From Theobroma cacao (taxonomy: Eukaryota > Streptophyta > Magnoliopsida > Malvales > Malvaceae): a DNA stretch of 64,000 nucleotides. The notes below the pieces were generated by a model. The model searched no databases. It saw only the letters and a list, made by a program, of their open reading frames with translations, and was not told where the DNA came from. Made by a program: the position numbers and the translations under genes. Below, piece after piece: positions 24,347 to 36,127 of the stretch (position 1 is the first letter of the stretch; each line of letters starts with the position of its first letter). The DNA lies in the NCBI RefSeq assembly GCF_000208745.1, contig NC_030851.1, positions 4,080,884 to 4,144,883 on the forward strand. Direction: 5' to 3'.

Positions 24347-26969
24347 TCAGACAAACTGATCAAGATACTCTTCAACGGTAGTATACTTGACATCCGGGTA
24401 CAGCTCCGAAGCCTCAACTCCAAATGAAGGTTCAATTTCAAAGTTGGTGTGATCTCCTTTGACAAAAACAGAGTGTCTGATTGACAATATCACATTCAGT
24501 GGAACGGCAGCTTCTGCAAGAAAGGGAAATTATCCAATGCTTAATTAGCCAATTTCAACAAATCTCAAAACGAATTCCTTGGATGGGTTTTGTCCAAATT
24601 TTACAAAACGAATTTCTCACTGACCTTGAATGTTTTTCAGCAGTTGTTCTTCTGAAACATAGCTCCTCTCAAGGGTTCTGCCAATCTTCTTTTCCCACAA
24701 GGAGACAAGATCATTGAATGAATACGTGTTGAGAGGGGGTCTAATGTAGAGGATTTTGTTCAGGGTTCTGGGATCATCCACAGCTTTGATAGTATATGTG
24801 CCTATATCATCTTCCTTGTTGAAAACAGCTGCAAATCAAAACATGAAGATGTAAAGTATGCTGGCGCTCTAGACACCAATCATTTGTTGGCAGGCTGCAA
24901 TTGATCCAATCAATTTTGTTTACCTTACAAAACTTTTGGTGTAGTATTTTCCTCCTTCCCAAAAAGGTTATCAAAAGAGTCACCTAACTTTGCTCTGCCT
25001 TTTTCTGGAAAGGCTAAAGAGAGTGATGCTAGGGGATCCAGAGTTCGTTGGGATTTTATCTGTCATCCTAAAACAGAAGGTGGTTTGGGGCTAAAGGACA
25101 TCTATGTGGAACACATCCTATTCTCTAGCCAATATGGATGCTCCTTTCTCAAGCAGGATCCGTATGGGTAGCTTGGGTAAAGGCTTATGATTTTGAGTGC
25201 AAAAGATTTCTGGCAAGTGCAACCATCTACAAGCAATAGCTAGGCTTGGAGGAAATTGCTCAAGCTTGGGTCTATAGCAAATTCCCTTATGGACTTCATT
25301 CTCAATGGAGTAAAACAGACTTTGGAGCCTACATGGTTGGTCTCTAATTCTGGCAAATATAATGCTTCTGAGACTTGCAATACCATTCGGCATCACCAAC
25401 CTAAAGTAGACTGGTACAGGCTTCTCTGGTTCCCAATTACCTTCCCAAGCATGGTATAATTAGTTGGATGGCTATCCTAGAAAAACTGCCTACCCTGCAC
25501 AGGCTTTCATCTTGGAATCTTCCTATTACAGATGACATGTTTTATTTCGGTAAACAAGCTGCAGAAGACAGAGATCACTCGTTCTTTTCTTATCTTTTTT
25601 CTAACCAGGTTTGGAGTAAAGTGCTGGTTTGTTCTGATATTCCTAGATCTGTTGAATTCCATTGTGCTAAACAGTTGAAAGGGAAATCTCTTCCTGTGAT
25701 CATCCTCAAAAATTGCCAGGAAAACTAATATCTACTTTCTCTGGATCGAAAGGAATAATAGGAAATTTGGAAGTAGGCTCATGATGCTGATGAAGGCTTT
25801 AACTGTATAGTGGAATCTGTCAGCTTCAAGTTGCATAATTGCTCCCAACAGATCAAAGCAAGACATGCCCTTCTTTGTCTTAATTAGAGAATTCCTTTTG
25901 ATACCTTGTAAATAATATTTAAGACAATTATGCTGTATAGTTGTTGTACAGTTTTTTTTGGCTGGTTATTTGCCCTGCTTCTTGGATAAATATACTGCCC
26001 ATTTATCCCAAAAAAAAAAAAACAGAAAGAACACGTAAATTATGGGTTTTATCACAATCTTTGCCATAACATTTCTCTGATTGTTAACCCTGGTTTCACA
26101 GCCAAGCCCAAACAATGAAATAAAGGAGCTGATTTTTCTGTCAAATAGTTTGATCAACCATGTGCCCTAATTAGCATCTAATCTCCAATTTCGGTTCCAC
26201 CATCAACAACTTAATAAGCATAAAAATTAAACGAAAAATAGAAGCTCACCTTTGGCATTTCCATCCCCTAAAATGATGACTTTATCTCTTGGGGGTGCGG
26301 TGGCTGCAGGTTGTGACAAAGTGGGAAGGAAATATCCGGCGAAAAAATTCGACGACACGTAGGTGTAGGGTATTCCTTGAGCTTCGACGGCTCGTCGGAT
26401 TTTAGCCTTTGTAGCAAAGGCTGTTTTCGCCGGCTCCACCGCATGCACACGGTCCACGTCATTCCCAAATTCCGAAGGAAAAAATCTCTGCAAAATACCA
26501 AAAAAATAAAGAAAAATCAAAGAACGTATATATGAGAATCAATGAAATTATAGCAAACTTTTACCTTAACATTGCCAGCTTCTTTAATGGCAGCGATGAT
26601 CTTGTCTTGATCAACTAGCTGGGCGTGACCAACTGTTGATATCACCACGTCCACCTGCTTTATCGCCTTTACCAAGCTCTCATGATCGTACAAATCTCCC
26701 TACATGCATAACAAAGAAAACTTCTTTTCATCCTAACGAACCGACATGAAAGATTGGCGGGAAAAAAGAAACGAACAGTTACGCACGTGAAGGAAATTGA
26801 CTCCTAAGGTTTTGAAAGTGTCGACGGTGTTGGATTTGGCAGGGTTCGAGAGGGTGGCTTCCCTAACCAGAACAAACGTAGGGTGACCGGCTTTTGCACT
26901 CGCTTCCACTATGAACTTACCGATGTACCCCGTACCTCCGATCACCAGAATCTTGCTTTTCTCCGCCAT
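24347..26969 (-). CDS. PCBER: Phenylcoumaran benzylic ether reductase (isoflavone-reductase-like, NmrA family)
   Basis: Five exons on the minus strand (26969-26787, 26699-26565, 26487-26250, 24828-24625, 24513-24347) total 927 nt, or 308 aa, the usual PCBER length. The NADPH-binding motif GGTGYIG is at 11-17. The FFPSEFGNDVDR segment follows at 108-119, and the catalytic lysine of the family is K133 (AFATKAKIRR). Further signatures are EGIPYTYVSSNFFAGYF-like, DDPRTLNK, VKGDHTNFEI and an ELYPDVKYTTVEEYL ending. The family reduces 8-5' linked neolignans (dehydrodiconiferyl alcohol) in the cytosol. The start is MAEKSK; an in-frame ATG seven codons upstream would add MPDYTFP, which is not conserved. 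Intron 3 is 1421 nt because it carries a LINE fragment in the opposite orientation. The paralogue at 28.3-30.4 kb has the same exon sizes. Confidence 0.93.
24934..26022 (+). mobile_element. Degenerate LINE (L1-type) 3' fragment inside the PCBER intron
   Basis: Read on the plus strand with frame changes, this encodes the end of a non-LTR reverse transcriptase and its zf-RVT region. Recognisable pieces are SIFLLPKKVIKRVT, RVRWDFICHPKTEGGLGLKDI, LPKHGIISWMAILEKLPT and QVWSKVL. Several stops and frameshifts interrupt it. It ends in ttatccc plus a 13-A tail at 26010-26022, which gives its orientation, antisense to the host gene. The 5' truncation is typical. I found no convincing target-site duplication. 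Confidence 0.85.
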
Positions 26970-27062
26970 CGGAAAGGTATAATCCGGCAACGTCGTGATT
27001 GAGAGAAAGAGAGAAATGTGAAAGAGACGTTACGGGTATGCTCTTGTCTCAACGGACGAGTA

Positions 27063-27072
27063 GATATATATC
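27063..27072 (-). promoter_or_regulatory. TATA box of the PCBER-like gene
   Basis: gatatatatc lies about 95 nt upstream of the start codon on the minus strand. Confidence 0.55.
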
Positions 27073-27079
27073 CATCTGT

Positions 27080-27644
27080 ACTGTAAACTGAGAAGGCTGG
27101 AACTAGAAGCGCTTGCTAGGTGCGCAATTACTCAAATGCCTTCCATGATTTTGCTACAATCCCCAAAATGCGTCTTGATTCATCTTGTTTTAGGCTTTGA
27201 TGGGTCTTAATTTGCATTCACAAGGGAATAGTGGACAGAAGACGCTGTTGCAAATTTGGACCAATGAGGAGTTTAGTCTTAGAGCTACAAAATCCTTCCT
27301 TGTTTTGATTCAATTTGAGTTTGTTTATGATACGGTAATCTGTCTAGATTCATTCCTTTTCTTATGGGGGTTTTAGACTGATATCCTCACTAGTATTATA
27401 ATTAATATAAATGGTATTTTAATTTAATACTCAATGTCACGATGTTAGAAGAAAAGAGAACCGTGAATTTCGTGTCAATTGTGAAATAAAGTAAAATTAG
27501 ATATTTAAATGTTCACAATTTTTTCTAAAATAAAATCCTTGAAGATCAATGATTTATGAAAACAATATCGATACACTCAATCATATATATAAATTAATTT
27601 GAAATACATACCAAATAAAATATTCGATGAACCCTTTTTATATT

Positions 27645-27679
<35 letters not shown>

Positions 27680-28257
27680 ATAATTTTACAAATCTATAAC
27701 TAATATTTTTTAAATTTATGAATAAAAGAGGAAAAAAATTAATTATCATCACTTTATGCCTATTTTGTCATTTCCAATAATAAGAGAAAAAAATTCTCAT
27801 TTGAAATCATTTATCTTCCTTTCTTTCACAATACCATTTCTACTCTTGTCTACTATGAATTCATTCGTTCAAAGGCTCCGCAGACATAGGATTTCGCAAG
27901 AGTGGGTTAGGCGTGCACTTAAATGTTGCCCACCTATAAACTGAACTAGAATTGTTAGGTAATAGTGAACGCATGGAAGTATATGACTAGACAGTAGGGG
28001 CATTGAAGAAGGTTCAAGATAAAGAAAACTCCCAAGAGTTTTTCCAGCTCTAGTCCCTTTTGATCAGAACTCAAAAGGACAGTTTAAACATCTTCGATAA
28101 TCTCAACCAAATTGATGACAGGTTTTGTTACATAATAGTACCGAAAAATTTGCCAGAAATTCCTTGACATTGCCTTTCTTCTTCTCTAGAAATCAAAAGC
28201 TCCAACCCTTCTGAATCTATTCACCATATAAAAAGTGTGGCGTACAAGTCATAATTC
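27080..28257. other. Spacer between the tandem reductase genes
   Basis: This holds the promoter flank of the PCBER-like gene, an AT-rich middle with a (TA)n tract at 27649-27676, and the 3' flank of the upstream paralogue. No gene is seen. Confidence 0.6.
27649..27676. repeat. (TA)n microsatellite
   Basis: An uninterrupted TA run of about 14 units. Confidence 0.9.
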
Positions 28258-30405
28258 TCACAGTAGAGTGTCTAAATGCTCGCTGACTGTAGTGTATTTC
28301 AAGTGTGGGTACAGTTGTGTACCATCAACTCCAGCAGCCTCGATATTGAAGTACGTATGATCTCCCTTTACAAAGGCAGAATATATGAATATCATCTCCA
28401 TGTTGTCTGGGTAAGGAGTCTCTGCAAATGCCACAAGCTACCTAATTTTAGTACATTTTAAAACAAAAAAGAAACAAGAATAAATTGTTTGGAAAGGCAC
28501 CAACTCCCATGCCTGTTGGTCTGGAAATAATCCAAGTAAATCAAGTAAAGCTTTAACATACAAGCAAGTGAATGCATGATGTGCACTACTATGCAAGAGC
28601 CCCACTTTTGGTAGTCTTAATTTATTGTATTTCTGCTTAAGTTAGAGCCTTTCATGCATCAATTAATCTATCACCTCTAATCCAGAATCACAATGTGACC
28701 TAATGCCAAACAGAATGTAATTACGAGCATGTCAAGCAGCTATAGTTGCATTATTCTGTGGTTAGGCTCTTAGGTTGGCTAGTGATACACCGAAGATATT
28801 CAATGTAGGATGATTTCTCCTACTCTCCAGTTTTCACGGACTGTATTACTTTTAAGAACTTAGTTATTCATTATCTCAAAAAAGAAAAGAACTGAGTTAT
28901 TCATGGAATATAGAAGGAATCTTTAGTTGCTCCTCTGTAACCTAGATGCTGCTTAGAGTACGTACTAAATAATAACCCAGAGCTACTTCTTCCTAATCAA
29001 TTAATCATGTAATTCTCCTGTTTTGCTTACAACAAGCAATAGAAGCTAAAAAATTTTCAATGCTTTTTCTAAAAGCCTCACTTTTTTCAACTTGCTAATA
29101 AGTATATTATAAACTTGCTACATAATGATACATTAGATATACCTTTGATTTTTTTAAGAAGCTCCTCTTCGGGCACATAAATCTTCTCAAGTTTCTTAGC
29201 AATTTTATTCTCCCAAATAGCTACCAGCTCATTCATGGAGTATACATTTCCAGGGGGTCTCAGATACAAAGTCTTATTAAGTGTTCTGGGATCGTCTATG
29301 GCACTGATGGTGAAAGCAGCAACATCAATATCCTTCACGAAGACAGCTGCAAGAAAACCACAGCAAAAGCACATTGCTTTACAGGTCTCCTAATTTCCAT
29401 AGGAATAATTAACTTATTACTCCTAGCAGATCATCATCAAACCTTTAGCATTTCCATCTCCAAAAATAGTGACCTTGTCCTTTGGGGGAACCTTTAAGCC
29501 AGGTTGAGCTAGCCATGGAAGTAAATAACTCATCAAAAGGTTGCAGCAAATGTAAGTATAAGGAATGCCTTCAGCTTCTACAAGGCGCCTAACCTCAGCT
29601 TTTCGAGAATAGAATTGATGGTCCAGGTCAGATATCTGAATTTTGTCAGGATCTACACCGAATTCGGATGGAATGAACTTCTGTTACCATTGCAATTATT
29701 AAGTTCAATTAAGAGTACGGAGTCTGTGTTATCCAAAAAGGTTAACAAAAGGATTGATATTTATTTTCTGTTAGTCGATCCAGAATATTCACAAAATACA
29801 ATGGCATTATAAAACCTCTCCAATCTAATAAACAACTAGGTAGTATAGACACAAAAATCCCTTGGCTGGTTCAATTTTGCCTATCCTACAAAGTGAAATG
29901 TACCTAGAATTTAGACAACATCCATGACCCATCAACAATAACTAACCAAGAAAAAAGAGAAAGAAATCCCTCAAAGCCAGCATGAATGAAGGGATACTAA
30001 CCTTAATGCACCCAGATTCTTTAATAACCTGGATGAGTAGTTTCTGGTCAAGAGCCTGTTTTGATGGGATTGAACAGATAACTACATCCATTCGCTTCAC
30101 TGCTTCCACGAGACTCTTCTCATCTTCAAGTGAACCCTTCAATCCAAATCGAAAAAAAATAATTAGTCCTTTGGGTATCAATAAATCATAAAGAAGTAGA
30201 AGAAAACTAAAAAAGGAGTGACCTTGAGGGGAATAGCACCAGCAGTTAGAAGAAAGTTGAGTTTTTGAACTTTGTTTGGATCAGTTAAAGAGGAGTCTCT
30301 GATAAGAATAAAAGTGGGGTGACCATGTTGGAGACTAAATTTGGCTAAATGGCAACCTAATCTTCCCGTTGCTCCTATTATCAGGACCCTGCTCTTCTCC
30401 TCCAT
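28258..30405 (-). CDS. Isoflavone-reductase-like protein (NmrA family), tandem paralogue
   Basis: Five exons on the minus strand (30405-30223, 30136-30002, 29680-29443, 29346-29143, 28421-28258) total 924 nt, or 307 aa. The NADPH motif is GATGRLG (11-17), the family catalytic lysine is K133 (FYSRKAEVRR), and the ending VKGDHTYFNIE...YTTVSEHLDTLL resembles legume isoflavone reductases and their homologues. Exon lengths 183/135/238/204 are the same as in the neighbouring PCBER-like gene, so the two are old tandem duplicates. This copy differs at substrate-pocket positions: FIPSEFGVDPDKIQ and YTYICCNLLMSYLLPWL replace the PCBER-type segments. The substrate therefore cannot be assigned. Cytosolic NADPH-dependent reduction of a phenylpropanoid, lignan or flavonoid is the likely role. 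Confidence 0.88.
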
Positions 30406-31196
30406 CCTTCGTCTTCTCTGTCCCCTTCACTTCGAATGGGCAGCGTGGGACTGGGAAGTGGGGAACCCTTCGATCAAACGATACCGTTTGCAAGTGTAAG
30501 TGAACAATTGAAGAACGACAACGTTTTCCTGCAGGAATTCGCGGATAAATGGGCTTTTAGCCTATTAGAATATGGAAACCTTCAGATTTATAATTTGAAA
30601 CAAGATATTGCAGTAACGGAAGCCATCATGACTCTTCAAAACTGAGAATCTTTGCTATTAAAATGAAACCTGAGAACCATAACTAGTTGCAGAGACTCTC
30701 TTGTTTGTGCAAAATCAATTCAAGCATTTGTCATTTTTCTTTCGAGTTTTTTGATCTTGTTTCTTAAATGTCGAGGTGCTACTTCAAGGTGACAGATTAA
30801 GGTTCATACTTCATATATAGTGATATTTTTCTTTCTTAGGCGATTATATCAGTAACCAACAGGTCATTGAATTCTTTTATCATCAGTGACAGTGAACAGT
30901 AACTTTAGAACATATGTGGGATGATATTTTTTTTAGATTATTTGTTGGATAGACAACAGTAATGCAATTAAGTACAAGCAGCACCAAATAACTCAATCAG
31001 TATTCCCTTGTTGATTTAACTGTTACATATATGTGGCTTACCATTGCTTGATAATTAATTTGTTTCTTGCTCCTCTTTACTCAATTTTGTTTGTTTACCC
31101 ATTTGATTGTGTTCTTTTAATTTGTATCAAATCTGTTCTATTGCTTAAAAGAGAATCTTTTTGTTTTATAGGTGGGGCATTTTAAGTATTTCAACT
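30406..31196. other. Promoter flank and spacer
   Basis: 5' flank of the minus-strand reductase, running into the syntaxin pseudogene. A short plus-strand ORF at 30436-30645 has no recognisable homology. Confidence 0.5.
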
Positions 31197-32029
31197 ATGA
31201 ATGATCTCATGACGAAGTCTTTCCTTAGCTACGTAGAACTCATGAAACAGGCCATGAAAGACATTGAAGCCGAGGCTGACCAGGAAATGGGCCAATTGCA
31301 TCCTAGAGATGAGCAAAACCTCTCCAAATTCTTTATGTTACATTGATCAAGAATGATATGGAAGAGATTACCAATCTTCTACTTAATCTCAAGACTTAAA
31401 AAGAAGAGGCAAAGACCACTGACAGTGCAAAAGTTCTTAGGGGTGTTAGTGATAGAATAAACTCAGATATAGTTACCATTCTTCGAAAAGCAAGGAAAAT
31501 ATCAAAACCAGATCGGAATCAGTTGATCAATTTACTATAGAAAATCGTAATGTCTGCAAAGAAGGGAGTCATGTTGATCGAACAAGGGTCTCGGTGACTA
31601 ATGGTTTGAGGGAATAGATTGTGAAAGACCACAGAGAGGGACTGAAAAGGAGGTATCACAAAGTGACTGGACAGGAACCGAGTGAGAGGAAATGATAGAG
31701 AAGATGATTTTGGAAGGTGGTGAGCAAGAGAAAGTTTCCAAAGGGAAGGCAGAATTGGCGTTGGAGAATTCAGAAAAAGGCACTAGGCTTTGAAGGCAAC
31801 ACAGAGGACTTTGATGGAGCTGTACCATCTTTTCCTTGACATGGCTGTCAATGATATTGAAAACAATGTGGCTCAAGGTGGTGTTCATGTTAATGGTGGG
31901 ACTAATGGGTTGCTCTATGCAAAGCAAATGAAGAAGACAAGGAGTTGGGCTTGTTGGGTAGAGGCTTTAGTGCTGCTTCAGCTCTTGGTATGTATCATCA
32001 TATCTTCTTTTTTCTTTTATAAAGGTTAA
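31197..32029 (+). pseudogene. Syntaxin (SYP111/SYP112, KNOLLE-type) pseudogene
   Basis: The start MNDLMTKSFLSYVELMKQAM and the acidic segment following it match the N-terminus of plant Qa-SNAREs of the SYP11 group. Further along, displaced in other frames, come LMELYHLFLDMAV, GGTNGLLYAKQMK and a C-terminal hydrophobic anchor (ALVLLQLLVCIII) before a stop at 32027-32029. Stops appear soon after codon 50 and frameshifts are spread through the middle. The stretch between LFLDMAV and NDIENNVA lacks about ten residues found in intact family members. No introns interrupt the homology. It cannot make a functional t-SNARE. Confidence 0.8.
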
Positions 32030-32206
32030 GTCGGATTCATTTCGAAGGAAGGAAAAATCCTTACATTTACAAAAGGGAGCAGCCGAGTTAACTGACTTTA
32101 ACGTGGCTTAGAAAAAACAGCCATCAGCAGAACCTGCGAAAGGCATCAGGATTCACAAAATCTGCCAACTACCTCAAAATCTATACAACTTTGGGAACTT
32201 GACAAG

Positions 32207-32979
32207 TGTGACACTGTAGAGGCCCGGCCCGGCCCAAGTTTTTATGAGTTAAGAAAATATGAGTTGGGCCGGGTCAGTTCATTATCTACATGAACCATCA
32301 AAACCTCAACCTAACCCAGTCCTTATTAGCCATGGGTCGGGTTAGATCAATTTATTTTTTTAAAAAAATTATTTTTATAATTTTACTTAATAAATTTTCT
32401 ATCAATAAAATTGTTTTATGTTTTAATTTATAAATTGAATAATAAAAACATGTTACAAACAAATAAATTACACAAAATACAAATAAATAAATAGATTACA
32501 TAAATAAATTATAAATCTTTAATACAAACTACCATCCCATAAATATAAGTATATAATCAAATAATATAAACTTTAAGACTCATTTATATCCTTCTCAATC
32601 CTCATTCTCAAGCAAAATATTTAAATCTTATTTAGACAGTAATGATGTCTCAAGTCTGAATCATTATCAATTTATTATATAATATTCATTGTCATAAAAG
32701 AAAAAATAATAATAAGTTTTAATCTAAATTAAAATTATTAATTTAACAAGTAAATATTAAAAAAATTGAAATATATAAAATAAGTACTATTATTAGTAAC
32801 TAAATTATTAAATTAATTAAAATTATTAATTTTTTCAAATTCGCAAGGCAAGGCCGCCTCAACCCACTGATTTAATAAACTGACCCATTTAACCCCAATT
32901 TAAATATAGACCTAAATTTTTTAATAAAAAATGAATCAACTTAACGAGTCAAGTCCATTTTGACAAGTCTATGTGACAG
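32207..32979. mobile_element. Candidate non-autonomous hAT-like element
   Basis: The segment starts near TGTAGAGGCCCGGCC (32215) and ends near 32971. The inverse complement of its end begins TAGACTTGTCAAAATGG, in the style of plant hAT termini (TAGRG..TGTCAAAAYGGG). It is flanked by tgtgacac (32207-32214) and tgtgacag (32972-32979), an 8-bp near-duplication (7 of 8), the size hAT elements make. The interior is AT-rich and non-coding. Terminal repeats are imperfect, so the boundary is tentative. Confidence 0.5.
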
Positions 32980-33178
32980 TAATCAAACAGGAAAGCAATT
33001 CGCAAGATCACTCCACAATAGAAAAAATAAGAAAGACAACCACAACCTGCAGGCCTGTTCACAGTTCTTACTTCTCCGCATGCTCGATGAGATTAGGAGA
33101 GAGTGAAATCCACCATATCCATATGAGTTTCCAAAATTGACAGAGACTCCCGAGAGAATCAGAAGCAAGAAGGACAAG

Positions 33179-33639
33179 CTATTGAGAAAAGATATGTAAC
33201 AAGTCACTTAATCTATCAACTCCCAGTTTGGCGAGGTTATCTGCTATCTATTACCTATCCTCGGAGTATATTGAATCTGCCAGCCTGCTACTTTGCCTTT
33301 GAGTACAATGATTTGAAATATCAAATGTCGAGGTTTCCATGGAGCAGCCTTCGATTTGTTCATCCAAGTGACGGCGTTACTAGAATCGCTTTCAATGATG
33401 AGGTTCAATAAGTTTGCCCATAAGAAAAGCTGCATGGTCATCACCTCCCGTATCGCCAATACTTTCGCGAGGTTGGCATCCCCATCCAGTCTTCTGGGAA
33501 AACAACAGTTTAAACTCCCCTCATCATTACGTAGCACCAATTCAATCCCAAAGTTTCTCGAGCAGTCTCTGGTAGCACCATCCGTTTTAAATTTGAACCA
33601 ACTTTTAGATGGTCTCTTCCAAGAAACAGTCTTCTCCAT
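33179..33639 (-). pseudogene. LINE-derived RNase H domain fragment
   Basis: The minus-strand frame reads FKFKTDGATRD, GIELVLRNDEGSL, AKVLAIREVMTM and ESDSSNAVTWMN, then WKPRHLIFQI and QYTPRIGNR. This is the order of the RVT_3/RNase H domain at the end of plant LINE ORF2. A one-base loss after GNR brings a stop, and the next frame continues with ADNLAKLGVDR as expected for the family. The fragment is degenerate. Confidence 0.8.
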
Positions 33640-33699
33640 GGATTTCCTCGAAGTAGACTCACGTGCAAGGAAAAGGCATACACAATGTCCATGTTGGAT

Positions 33700-35780
33700 C
33701 CATCAACATTTGGTCACTTGGACTTGACTCACCATATAATTCTTATTTTAATAACATCGAAAACTTGCTTGGCATTTCACAATTTCTCGTCAAAAATCAT
33801 TTCGTTTCTAAAGAGTCAAAATTTTCTTAACAATAGTACTTAGGGTCTATATGCATTTAAACTTGAGTTGATAAAAAAAGTTACTTCACTAGGGTTTATA
33901 AATACTGATTAAGGATAGTTAAATATTAATTAAAAATATTACATTTAGTGTACTATTGTCATTAAAATTTGGAAAAAATAATACACTAATTACAATTGTT
34001 TTCTTGAGTATCATCCCTAAACACTAATTATCATTACCCTTCATAGTAAAAAGTGAGATTTTCTGATAAAAGAAAGCCAAGAGAAATTGTCTGAATGAGA
34101 TCTGTCTTTCTTTTTCAACTATTATGTCAGCATTTAAAGACCGAAATGATTGGTTAGTTGGCTGTTGCAACTAAGTAAAGGACAGACCCATGTGAGCTTG
34201 TCAAGCTCGTTTTCGAAAGAAGAGTGAGCTTTTCTTTTCTCCTGTTTCAAACCTAGCCAATGAGTAGGGTCACAAGTCACAACTCAAATGTATGGTCACA
34301 GGCAATGCCCAACACCATCTTTTCTTTTTCACCTCCATCATATTTACGCACAAATAAATATTTATCTTTTTAATTATATTTAATTAAATTTTTATATTTT
34401 AATTTTAAATTAAACAAATTTTTATAATTAATTATTAATTAATATGATATTTATTATTTTTATATTTATATAATAATGATATGACGTTAATATGAAAAAT
34501 AAAATTATCATACAATCATGTAATTATATTACGTGACTATTAATTATGACATGTCAATTACACATAAATAAAAAAATCATATGTCATTTGATTAGAGACG
34601 GTAAATAAATTATTAATTATAAAAATTTATTTAAAAATTAAATTTTAAAATTTTAAAAAAATATTATTTTTTTAAAAAATATATTTTAATGATAAATTTT
34701 TTTTTCAATTATCTTACTTTGATAAAAAATTTTGATAAATGTAAATATTAACATGCACTCGAACATTTAACTCATTAATTGATACATAATTTTTCTACTT
34801 AAAAAATAAAATTTTAATCTTTCTTTCTTTAATTATAAAAAATATATATATATTTTTAAAAAATATAAATAGTAACATGCATTAAAATTAGAAAAGAACA
34901 AAGTGAAATACGCAGCGAGTATTTTCCTTTTTAAAAAACATGATACACGTTTTATGAAATTATTGTTTTTTTTAGTACTTTTTTGTGTCGTATGAACAGT
35001 AACAATAGTAGTAGGCAGGTTTCAGGAAAAAGCCAGTGCTCTCACAAACACTACAACCATGTCACAAAAAGTCGGTAGGCAAACACACAATCAATTTAGA
35101 ACAAAAAGTCAAAAAAAGAAAACAAACTAATCAAATTTGACATAAACAATAAAGTATTCTTTAACATGGCAATCAAAAGATTGACATAGACGATAATCAT
35201 GTTGATGTTAGATATCAAGTTACCTAGGTTGTTTTAGCCCAAGAAAATTATTAGTATTACTGTTCCCAAGAGCAGGGACAAGACACTTGAAGGAATGGGG
35301 TTGGTTTAAACCAGTATTTGTTCAAGGAGCATCATAAGAAAAGGGTCAGAAGGATTCCATTCTGATTTGCACCGAGGTTTAAAGGACAGAAATCAGCCAC
35401 GAGCATTGAAAGGGTGTCTGAACCAGGCGTGGTAGCTAGAGAATGTGGGGCTCTCTATTATTTACTTTTCCTGCTTTTACGTCCTGGAGCCATCAAGATG
35501 TCCTTCATTTCCTGCACAACCTTCATGATGTTTTTTAACTTATTCAATTGATTTAATTGAAATTTTCAATAGTTGGTAGGTAGGCAGAGCCGTTCTATTT
35601 TCTTTGTTTACCAAAAAACAATGTAACGAAGTCCCACTTGCGGTGGAGTTGCTTCCTCCTCCAGATATTGTCCATACATGTCGTTTTCTTTACTCCTTTG
35701 GTGTTCGAAGTTGCAACGTTTATACACGGTCTCACAAGTATTTTACCTAACTCAGCTTTTCTATCTGATGCGACATGTGG
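33700..35780. other. AT-rich intergenic region with MITE-like block
   Basis: No gene is supported. Around 34360-34660 lies a block sharing motifs (gacattaatatga, atgtcatttt-like strings and mirrored AT-rich ends) with blocks near 11560 and 41090. Around 34760-34830 there is a string (catttaactcattaattgatacataatttttctacttaaa-like) that recurs near 47330 and 57600. Confidence 0.5.
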
Positions 35781-35787
35781 AAACGAG

Positions 35788-36127
35788 AAATCATTTGACC
35801 AAGAGCGAGAAAGAAGAGGAAGAGGTCATAGTTGTCCATGGAATTGAAGTGAAAGGAGACGCATATGTTAAGTTTGATGTGTATGTGAATGTGGTTGATG
35901 AGACAATAATGACTCCAAAGTTCAGGGAATTTGCAGGTACCTTTGCTCACATCCCCGGTGGTGGGGAGATGATGAAGAGGAAGACCGATCTCAAATTGGG
36001 CGTGTCGGAACTATTGGAAGATTTGGAAGCCGATCAAGATGAAACCATTTGGGTAACATTGTTACCTAGGACGGCAAGCTGTAGCAACGTCACAATTGGC
36101 GGGGTACGAACCGAGCACATCAGATAA
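35788..36127 (+). pseudogene. Polyphenol oxidase KFDV-domain remnant
   Basis: This is about 340 nt, open to its stop and closely similar to codons for residues 454-565 of the intact PPO at 44.6 kb. It carries the YVKFDVYVN motif, FAGTFAHIPGGGEMMKRK and WVTLLPRTASCS. Everything upstream of this domain (signal, tyrosinase copper sites, DWL domain) is absent, and the preceding 150 nt do not resemble PPO. The open frame reaches back to an unrelated ATG at 35678, so a short hybrid protein is possible but unproven. It cannot be an oxidase. Confidence 0.85.
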
